In this document: positions 44,070-50,480 of the stretch, piece after piece
How the letters are laid out: every line of letters begins with the position of its first letter
Position numbering within the stretch: the first letter of the stretch is position 1
Notes under the pieces: generated by a model
Told to the model about the DNA's origin: nothing
The model's database searches: none
The model's input: only the letters and a program-made list of their open reading frames with translations
Made by a program: the position numbers and the translations under genes
Source of the DNA: Rothia nasimurium
Lineage (GTDB): Bacteria > Actinomycetota > Actinomycetes > Actinomycetales > Micrococcaceae
Direction: 5' to 3'
DNA: 64,000 bases
Assembly: GCF_928391935.1 (NCBI RefSeq)
Contig: NZ_CAKMTD010000007.1
Coordinates: 40,909-104,908 of the forward strand

Positions 44070-44106
44070 AACGGCGGCCTCCCTGCAAGGGGAGGCCGCC
44101 GTTTTC
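44070..44106 (+). terminator. Duplicated purM terminator
   Basis: AACGGCGGCCTCCC with GGGGAGGCCGCCGTT, followed by TTCC; second copy of the hairpin at 43579-43613. Confidence 0.8.
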
Positions 44107-44131
44107 CTATGCTCAGGTCTAAATGGTGACC

Positions 44132-44512
44132 TTATGCTGATACAAGTTGGGCTGCTCTCTGATATGAGACGTCGAGAGCTTGGCCAATTTCTTTGAGGGT
44201 CATTCCTTGTTCTTTAAGCAGTTTTGCCGCCTGGCGAGAACGTTCAGCTGCCAGCGCATTTGAGATTCTGGCCTGCTCAAATAATTCATCAGCTTCTTTC
44301 CGGATGCTGGCAACATTTTCGGGGAGCTGGATGCGTACATCTACTGTCACATCATGTGCTGGTACATCAGTAAAAATACTGACCAGGTCTGCAACTGTTT
44401 CTTGTGCTTCAGATAGCCTGCGCACTTGCGTCCCCTGGGGCAGGCCATCGATGTCTAGGTGCCAGTAGTTGCCGTTTTTTGTTGCTATGACAGTGTAGTT
44501 TTTAGTTGCCAT
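44132..44512 (-). CDS. HicB-like antitoxin
   Basis: 126 residues. The N-terminal part (about 1-45) has the HicB-type degenerate RNase H-like start (YTVIATKNGNYWHLDIDGLPQG), in which a short beta-sheet meets the toxin. The C-terminal helix-turn-helix (about 98-126: MTLKEIGQALDVSYQRAAQLV) should bind DNA for autorepression. ATG 44512 sits two bases after the hicA stop with GGTGGAAG as ribosome-binding site. Toxin first, antitoxin second, is the usual hicAB order. Confidence 0.78.
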   Translation of the reverse strand: MATKNYTVIATKNGNYWHLDIDGLPQGTQVRRLSEAQETVADLVSIFTDVPAHDVTVDVRIQLPENVASIRKEADELFEQARISNALAAERSRQAAKLLKEQGMTLKEIGQALDVSYQRAAQLVSA

Positions 44513-44514
44513 TT

Positions 44515-44733
44515 TTACTTCCACCAGTCCTTGCCGAGCTGGGTTGCAGCCTGTTTGTAGATAGAGAGGGTTGTTAGTTCGTTGATTTCATTGTGCCGTG
44601 GAATCGCGATTGTTTCACCGTTGAGGTCATAGACGTCATGGCGCCCACCTTTACGTTGCTTCTGTTTGAACTCCAGTCCTCTTTCCCTGGCAGCGCGATT
44701 AATATTCTTAATTAGGTCGCGTTTTTTCGTCAC
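44515..44733 (-). CDS. HicA-like mRNA interferase toxin
   Basis: 72 residues. Double-stranded-RNA-binding-like HicA fold with the catalytic His32 in RKGGRHDVYDLNG and the following IAIPRHNEINELTTLSIYKQ typical of HicA. It cleaves mRNA in a translation-independent way in known systems and is neutralised by HicB. It lies immediately beyond the purM duplication scar, a common position for acquired addiction modules. Confidence 0.78.
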   Translation of the reverse strand: MTKKRDLIKNINRAARERGLEFKQKQRKGGRHDVYDLNGETIAIPRHNEINELTTLSIYKQAATQLGKDWWK

Positions 44734-44827
44734 AAAACAATTCTACCCCGCCCTAGATTTTCACTTCAAGGGGAGACTAGAACTTTTTAGTCCAGCAGGC
44801 TTGAAACCCGGCGCAAGGTATATTGTG

Positions 44828-46126
44828 CTATCCGATCTGTCCTTCAAAGTATCCTGTGAACTCTTGCATAAAGCTGAGTGCTTTGTCGTAGGCTTCAAGC
44901 AGGCTTGGGGCTTCGTCCTCGTAGATAAGGTCGGTGGTATCAGCTTCGGTGTGGGTGGCAATAAAGGTTGCCGGAAAGATATCGGGGGCGTCGGTGGCGA
45001 TGTTGCCGCCTCGAATGAAGGATTTGATGTTGAGGTAGTAGCTGTCGTGGTCGCGGGTGAGGCGTACATCGATGGCGACGATTTTGCCGTTCCAACGGAA
45101 TTGGAAGACGGGCAGGGTTCCGTGGTAGAGCCACACGTTGGCCCAGTTTACGTCGGTGAGGGCCTCACTGAGCATGTGGGTAATCCAGAGGGCTTCTGCT
45201 GTGGCTTTGGGGTAGGTGGTGGGGTTACTATCGCCATCTGGCAGGATTTCGCCCAGGGAGGCTGCCAGGCTATCTCTGAGGGCTGTCCGCAGGTGGTCTT
45301 TGGTGGTGACGTCGAGGAGTCCTGCGAGGGCGGTGAGTTCTGAATGGGTGAGCACGGCAGTGTTGGTTTCTTGCTGGGGTGTAATGGTGTGGTGAATGGC
45401 TTCGATGATGTACCGGTAGGTGGCTGGCCCGTAGTGGAAGGGGGCAGCTCCCCAGATGTGTTCGGGATCGGCGAGGGCAAGTTCTTGGGGCACTTCGATG
45501 ACGGGCACCCCGAGGTTTTCAAGGTGCTGGTAGTAACGCTGGTAGAGCTTGTTGGCACTGTTAGGGGTAAGGGCCATGGAGTAGGGGGCGTCTTCGCCGG
45601 TGGTGGTTTTTGTGGCCCAGTTGATCTTGATGAGGCGGGTTTTTTCGAGGAGCCCCGCATCTCGGAGACGGCTGACGAATTCGGTGGTTTTGTCGGCCCA
45701 GCCGTCGAAGTGGAGGTCGTTGCCGAAGCCAATGCGGGTGTTGGGTTCGATTAGGTCGAGGGCTGGCTGGGAGCGGAGTAGGTCGACGGAGCGGGTGATT
45801 ACTTCGCCTGTGACGAACCAGTGGACGCCGTGGCGTTCGTCGGTGAGGTCCCAGAGAAGGAGATCGATATCGGGGGCGTGGGCAAAGAGTTGCTCAAGGG
45901 CGTTGCCTGCCCAGTCTTGACGGACCATGCGGGTCTGGAAGGCTGATTTGAGGCCGAGGTCGTCGGGAAGTTTATAGGAGGCGTCGGTGCCTTCTGAGAG
46001 GATGGAGTGGCGGGCGGTGTAGCCTGCGATGGAGGCAGTTTCGGGGTCCATGGCGGCGACGGTGTCGCGGGAGACGCAGGAGCCGTAGACGTAGACGTTG
46101 AGGCGTTTCTGGTGGGCCATGGTCAT
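44828..46126 (-). CDS. DUF6270 (SGNH-like) protein
   Basis: 432 residues. It starts with VYVYGSCVSRDT (Ser16), a block I SGNH-like GSC-S motif, followed by DLLLWDLTDERHGV and a late HFDGWADKT/WGAAPFHYGP region. This is the DUF6270 pattern of proteins found with capsule and wall-polymer genes. The C-terminal part (about 260-432) has no known domain. It is paralogous with the N-terminal half of the next gene (GYTARHS versus GYTARQS). A hydrolase or acyl/phosphoryl-transferase role on a surface glycan is plausible but unproven. No signal peptide, so the protein is cytoplasmic. Confidence 0.7.
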   Translation of the reverse strand: MTMAHQKRLNVYVYGSCVSRDTVAAMDPETASIAGYTARHSILSEGTDASYKLPDDLGLKSAFQTRMVRQDWAGNALEQLFAHAPDIDLLLWDLTDERHGVHWFVTGEVITRSVDLLRSQPALDLIEPNTRIGFGNDLHFDGWADKTTEFVSRLRDAGLLEKTRLIKINWATKTTTGEDAPYSMALTPNSANKLYQRYYQHLENLGVPVIEVPQELALADPEHIWGAAPFHYGPATYRYIIEAIHHTITPQQETNTAVLTHSELTALAGLLDVTTKDHLRTALRDSLAASLGEILPDGDSNPTTYPKATAEALWITHMLSEALTDVNWANVWLYHGTLPVFQFRWNGKIVAIDVRLTRDHDSYYLNIKSFIRGGNIATDAPDIFPATFIATHTEADTTDLIYEDEAPSLLEAYDKALSFMQEFTGYFEGQIG

Positions 46127-46216
46127 GCTTTCAGGCGGTGGTCAGGGAGGCTGAGCAGGGAGGCTCCTGATAGCAAGGGGCTGAATCTGTATAGTCTTCA
46201 GGGCTTTGAGGGGCAC

Positions 46217-47926
46217 CTACTCAACGATATCTAGTATAGTTCCCCGGTCTTTGAGTATCTCTTCGAGGAGGACGGCGACGGTTTCGGCTGGCAGGGTGGC
46301 GTGACCTTGGGCGTAGTCGCTGATGAGTATGAGGTGGTTGGGGTCGAGGATGTGGGCGTCTGAGTCGTTGACAATCTGCTGTTGGGCGGGGGCTTTGGAT
46401 AGCCAAGGTTGTAGGTGGTCTGTTAGGTGCCAGTCGGTTTTATTTTGGATGATGAGGGCCTGGTCGGTGGCTAATAGGTCTGTGATGACTGGGAGGCACA
46501 GGTCGAGGGTGCCGTCGGCTGCCCAGGTGTGGACGGCGTCCTGCCACTCCCCTGCCTTGGTGGATTCATTCTGGGGTTTGGTGCTGGTGAGTTCCTTGGG
46601 CGCGCCTGCGCCTGAGAGGTAGGTGGTTACGAAGGGTTCTTTGTAGCGGGTGATGTCGGTTTGGGGGTTCCAGGCGAGGACGCTTGCGCCGGGGCCGGTT
46701 TTCATGGCGTAGTAGAGGGCTGCGTAGGCTCCTGCTGAGCCGCCGACGAGGACGAGTTTTTTCTGGTATTTGGTGATGAGTCCCCGGAGAAGCTGGGTGA
46801 GTTCTTCCTGGAAGCCACTCCCCCAGCTGCCGGTGTACCAGGCGATGTTGGTGTCGGGGGATTCGTCTACTAGCGGGTCTGATATGGCGATCATGGGGGT
46901 TTTGAGGGTGCGGGCGATGCCGTAGCCGCTGAAGAAGGGGGGCTGGTTGTTGGCCCGGTCCATGATGGCGCCGCTGAAGAAGAGGGGGATGCTGGAGGGC
47001 TGGCTGGTGAGGGGGTTTCGGTTGAAGGCGATGCTGGTGGGGTGGCCGCCGAGTGTGATGGTGTGGGTGCCTGTGGGGTCGTCGACGGAGTCTAGAAATT
47101 CTTGGGCGGAGAACCAGACGGTGCGGAGGGCGCTGGGGGCGGGGGTGGGTTCTTCTGGTGTGGGTGTGGTTGCGCGGTCAGGGTAGAGCTCTGTGATGTG
47201 GCCGCGAAGTTGCTCGATCATGGTCTGGTAGACGTCGAGGGTGTAGTGGTAGGGGGCGAGTCCCCACTGGTGGTAGGGTTCGCCGAAGACGGGGTAGCCG
47301 GTGAGGTCGATGGTGCGCAGGCCTGCTTGTTCGAGGTAGCGGTAGTACCGTTCGTAGGCTTGGTTGGCGTCGTCGGGTTGGTGGCCGACGCGGACGGGGA
47401 TGGGGCTGCCGGTTTCGGTGGTTTTGGCCCAGGGCACTTTGACGACGATGGTTTTGTGGAAGAGTCCAGTGTTTTTGAGGTTTTGGATGAAGATTCGGGC
47501 GTCCCATTCCCACCAGGCGTAGTGGTGGTCGCTGCCAAACTCTAGGTGTTGGGCAGGGGCGCAGGCTGTTTCGAGGGGGGTGTTGAGGATGTCGGCGGTG
47601 CGGGTAATTATTTGGTGGGCGTTGAAGGAGTAGACGCCGAAGCGTTCGTCGGTGAGGTCGATGAGGAGGAGGTCTGTGGTGGGGGCTGCTTCTTGGATGC
47701 TGGCCCAGGCGGTGCCTTCCCAGTCGGCGCGGGCTTGGCGGTTTTGGAAGCGGGAGGTGAGGGCGTAGCCTGCTGGCCAGTGGACGAGGGCGTTGCGGCC
47801 GATGGAGATAAGGGATTGTCGGGCGGTGTAGCCGATGATTTCGATTTCTTGGGGGTCGGCGAGTTCGAGCATATCGCGGGTGACGCAGGAGCCATAGATG
47901 TAGGTGCGGAGGGGGTGTGCCGTCAT
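46217..47926 (-). CDS. DUF6270 protein fused to an alpha/beta-hydrolase (Asp2-like) domain
   Basis: 569 residues. The N-terminal DUF6270 domain (about 1-245) opens with TYIYGSCVTRDM (Ser13) and is similar to the preceding gene product. A Pro/Thr linker (TPTPEEPTPAPS, about 252-265) joins a C-terminal serine hydrolase fold with nucleophile elbow VGGSAGAYAALYYAM (Ser397), a late LPVITDLLATDQALII strand and a closing His region (DYAQGHATLP). This resembles Asp2-type or XcbB/CpsF-type accessory enzymes of surface glycans; Asp2 O-acetylates glycans on serine-rich adhesins. Assignment of acetyl transfer here is inference. No signal peptide. Confidence 0.72.
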   Translation of the reverse strand: MTAHPLRTYIYGSCVTRDMLELADPQEIEIIGYTARQSLISIGRNALVHWPAGYALTSRFQNRQARADWEGTAWASIQEAAPTTDLLLIDLTDERFGVYSFNAHQIITRTADILNTPLETACAPAQHLEFGSDHHYAWWEWDARIFIQNLKNTGLFHKTIVVKVPWAKTTETGSPIPVRVGHQPDDANQAYERYYRYLEQAGLRTIDLTGYPVFGEPYHQWGLAPYHYTLDVYQTMIEQLRGHITELYPDRATTPTPEEPTPAPSALRTVWFSAQEFLDSVDDPTGTHTITLGGHPTSIAFNRNPLTSQPSSIPLFFSGAIMDRANNQPPFFSGYGIARTLKTPMIAISDPLVDESPDTNIAWYTGSWGSGFQEELTQLLRGLITKYQKKLVLVGGSAGAYAALYYAMKTGPGASVLAWNPQTDITRYKEPFVTTYLSGAGAPKELTSTKPQNESTKAGEWQDAVHTWAADGTLDLCLPVITDLLATDQALIIQNKTDWHLTDHLQPWLSKAPAQQQIVNDSDAHILDPNHLILISDYAQGHATLPAETVAVLLEEILKDRGTILDIVE

Positions 47927-48139
47927 GCGTCCTGTTTCTTTCCGTCGTTTGCTGATACGGGGGGGTAGGTGGTTCTTGTCTTTGAAAATATACCTTTTTG
48001 ATACTGCTGGTTCTACTTATTGTAGATACATCGTTAGAATGGGTCACTAGGCCCTGGCGGATGGTGTTGAGGTTATTTGGTGATTTACCTTCGGTTTTTT
48101 GCCGTCTGCCGGGGCTGTTATGTTTTTGAGGGTAAATAG

Positions 48140-48185
48140 AGTCCCGGTCCTAGATGTAAGGGTCTAGAAACCGGGACTTTTATTT
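48140..48185. terminator. Hairpin terminator between remnant gene and DUF6270 gene
   Basis: AGTCCCGGT (48140-48148) pairs with ACCGGGACT (48170-48178), with an extra inner pairing CTAGA/TCTAG and a TTTATTTTTC tail on the plus strand. No plus-strand gene ends here; on the minus strand it follows the surface-protein remnant at 48204. Apart from these, 47927-48203 shows nothing. Confidence 0.6.
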
Positions 48186-48203
48186 TTCTACGTTTCTTTG
48201 GGG

Positions 48204-48284
48204 CTAGCGGGTGCTGTAGCGGTAGATGAAGGCTGCCATGGCGTCACGGTTGATGGCGGTGATGGGTTGGTAGGTACTTCTGAT
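48204..48284 (-). pseudogene. 3' remnant of a secreted SLH-like protein gene
   Basis: The frame reads STYQPITAINRDAMAAFIY and then RYSTR and a TAG stop. This is the characteristic end of S-layer-homology-like repeats (I-x-R-x-x-M-A-A-F-x-Y-R) found in actinobacterial secreted proteins. In-frame upstream sequence meets a stop after 26 codons, so only the extreme C-terminus remains. Confidence 0.6.
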
Positions 48285-48311
48285 TCAGCTATAGATATTT
48301 TTGCATATCAG

Positions 48312-48386
48312 AAGCAAATCGCCGGGCCCCCTCTTTCTGTGCGCTTATTGAAAGCTGCTTTGAAAGGAAGGGGCCGGGCGTTTTGC
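48312..48386 (-). terminator. Terminator of the leucine-rich-repeat surface protein gene
   Basis: CGCCGGGCCCC (48320-48330) and GGGGCCGGGCG (48370-48380), extended by AGCAAA/TTTTGCT, form a long stem with a 39-base interior; it lies 20 bp past the stop. Confidence 0.7.
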
Positions 48387-48405
48387 TAAATAATTTTATT
48401 TAGTC

Positions 48406-50418
48406 TTAGGCCTTGCGGCGGCGGGCTGCCATGAAGGCGCCTGCGCCGGTTGCCAGGAGGGCGAGGCCGGTGCCAACGAGTACGGCGGTATCAGCGCCGG
48501 TATTTGCGAGCTTCTTCTGGCTGGTTGCCTTCTTTTCTGCCTGGGCTACGGTGTTTGAAGTGGTGTTCTTCTTGTTTTCGTAGTCGGGCTTAACTTCGCA
48601 GCCTACTCCGTCACCGTCTGCATCGAGGGACTTGTGCCAACCGTAGTCACCTTCACGGATTGGCGCGGCCTTAGCAGCGTGTACTGCTGCGCAGTTTTCG
48701 TAGACGAAGGGCTTCTCAGCCTTTACCTTCTCAAGTGAAGGCTTGACCACAGGTGCTACCGGTGCAGCAGTCACAACAGGAGCTACGGGAGCAACTGGAG
48801 CGACCGATGACTCGGAAGGAGCGGCAGTGGGCTCAACGGGAGCGGCAGTGGGCTCAACGGGAGCTACAGTCGGCTCAACAGGAGCAACAGTAGGCTCAAC
48901 AGGAGCAACAGTAGGCTCAACAGGAGCAACAGTAGGCTCAACAGGAGCAACAGTAGGCTCAACAGGAGCAACAGTCGGCTCAACAGGGGCAACAGTCGGC
49001 TCAACAGGAGCTACAGTCGGCTCAACAGGAGCAACAGTCGGCTGAACGGGAGCAACAGTGGGCTCAACAGGAGCAGGAGTCTCTGCAGCCTGGTACAAAG
49101 TCATCACTGAACCGCCTGTGACTGCCCCCTTGATAACGTAATTCACTACGATTTCCACAGGGTAAGTGCCCGGAATAACAATCTTATTTCCGACAATCTG
49201 GGGGTTGACAATTGTCCTCCCCTTGCTGCCGGTGATCACGACTGAACTTACGTTAACAATGGTCCCATCAACATTCTTAAGACCAGAGATATCGATTTCG
49301 GTATTACCGTTTACCTCAGTGCGAGGAGCAGCCGTAGAGAAGGGTTCCTGGCCATCAATTGCTCGAGCACTTGCAGGCACAGCATTGAGGGGGGTTAGGT
49401 CCGCAATACGATTACCCATAACAGAAACCTTACCTGCCCTGCCTGGAACTTCAGGGTCATACAGGTCAGGGTTTCCAAAGGTTGTAATGGTTGACAGCGC
49501 TGAAATATTATCAACCCAGTTGTAATTAATGTTAAGAGTTGTCAGAGGCTTATTAGCCAGGGGGGATACATCCATCACGACAGTTGGCTTTGTCCCCAAA
49601 CGCTCCTGGCTATTGTTATTCGCCAGGATAACTCGGCTCAACTTGTTGAGATTAGTCAGGGGAGATAAGTCAGTAATCAAGTTGTTATCAGCAGTGAGGT
49701 TTTCCAGTTCGGTCAAGTTCCGAAGCGGCTCTAGAGAAGTAACCTGATTAATCTTTCCAGTGCTCTTGCTAGCTCCACCAATCAGCAGCTGCTTGAGATT
49801 CTTCAGGTTTTCAACGCCCTGAAGAGAAGTAATCCTGTTGTACTGGAGTTCAAGTTTTGTCAGGTTGGTTAAGCCTGCAACTGGAGCGATACTGGTGAGA
49901 TCGTTGTTATCCAGTGTCAAGGTTTGAAGACTGCGCATTCCAGAAAGGTCAGCAGGAAGGGTAGCAATGTTGTTGCTGCGCAGGTTAACAGTGTGCAAGG
50001 TCGGCAGTTTAGCGATCGGTGACATATCGCTGATCCGCTGATTCACAGGAGCCGCATCATTACGAATGTTGATGCTTCGCAAATTGATTGCATACTGCAG
50101 GCCTTCAAGACTGGAAACACTCTGCTTTGAAGCTCCAAGGTCTGTCAGATTGGCGGGGCTACAATTCAGAGGATTGCGCAGGTATTCCTGGACCTCAGTC
50201 TGAGTAACAGGAGCGTTCAAAGCTCGGTTACTTTCAGAGGGAATACGAGTCTTCAGGTACTCATTGATATTTGCGTTGACACATGCTTTGAGCGCCTCAT
50301 CGGCAATCACGTTGTCAGTAGCTTGGGCGCCTGAAAAACCAAGGCCCAGAGCACCAAAAGACATGGTGAGGGCCAAGGCAGAGGCAGCAACACGCTTACG
50401 CACGTTCAGCTTCTTCAC
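48406..50418 (-). CDS. Leucine-rich-repeat surface protein with Pro/Thr repeats, Excalibur domain and LAxTG sorting signal
   Basis: 670 residues, a wall-anchored adhesin-like protein. Signal peptide (about 1-33, ending SGAQA). Internalin-type 21-23-residue leucine-rich repeats follow (about 85-330, for example [19 protein letters not shown]). A beta-rich junction (to about 440) precedes about 12 tandem VEPTVAP heptads (one VQPTVAP, two VEPTAAP). The Excalibur calcium-binding motif comes next (YENC ... [11 protein letters not shown]), then LANTG at 637-641, a hydrophobic stretch and an RRRKA tail. LAxTG is the substrate of class E sortases. GTG 50418 start with AAGGAAG upstream. It sits in the middle of the glycopolymer locus, so its Thr-rich stalk could be a glycosylation target. 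Confidence 0.88.
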   Translation of the reverse strand: MKKLNVRKRVAASALALTMSFGALGLGFSGAQATDNVIADEALKACVNANINEYLKTRIPSESNRALNAPVTQTEVQEYLRNPLNCSPANLTDLGASKQSVSSLEGLQYAINLRSINIRNDAAPVNQRISDMSPIAKLPTLHTVNLRSNNIATLPADLSGMRSLQTLTLDNNDLTSIAPVAGLTNLTKLELQYNRITSLQGVENLKNLKQLLIGGASKSTGKINQVTSLEPLRNLTELENLTADNNLITDLSPLTNLNKLSRVILANNNSQERLGTKPTVVMDVSPLANKPLTTLNINYNWVDNISALSTITTFGNPDLYDPEVPGRAGKVSVMGNRIADLTPLNAVPASARAIDGQEPFSTAAPRTEVNGNTEIDISGLKNVDGTIVNVSSVVITGSKGRTIVNPQIVGNKIVIPGTYPVEIVVNYVIKGAVTGGSVMTLYQAAETPAPVEPTVAPVQPTVAPVEPTVAPVEPTVAPVEPTVAPVEPTVAPVEPTVAPVEPTVAPVEPTVAPVEPTVAPVEPTAAPVEPTAAPSESSVAPVAPVAPVVTAAPVAPVVKPSLEKVKAEKPFVYENCAAVHAAKAAPIREGDYGWHKSLDADGDGVGCEVKPDYENKKNTTSNTVAQAEKKATSQKKLANTGADTAVLVGTGLALLATGAGAFMAARRRKA
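48821..49075 (-). repeat. 21-bp coding tandem repeat
   Basis: Twelve units with 21-bp period (GGCTCAAC at 48830, 48851 and so on to 49061), encoding the VEPTVAP stalk of the surface protein. Several internal units are identical at DNA level, which predicts copy-number variation between strains by slippage or recombination. Confidence 0.92.
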
Positions 50419-50480
50419 TGTGTACTTCCTTCGTAGGTACGAATGTGTAATGTGGGAAAGAGCTGAGCAGACTTTACAAT

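Noticed and set aside
48821..49075. Regular 21-bp repeats resembling a CRISPR-like array.
   Set aside because: Units are contiguous without spacers, keep the reading frame and encode the VEPTVAP stalk of the surface protein.
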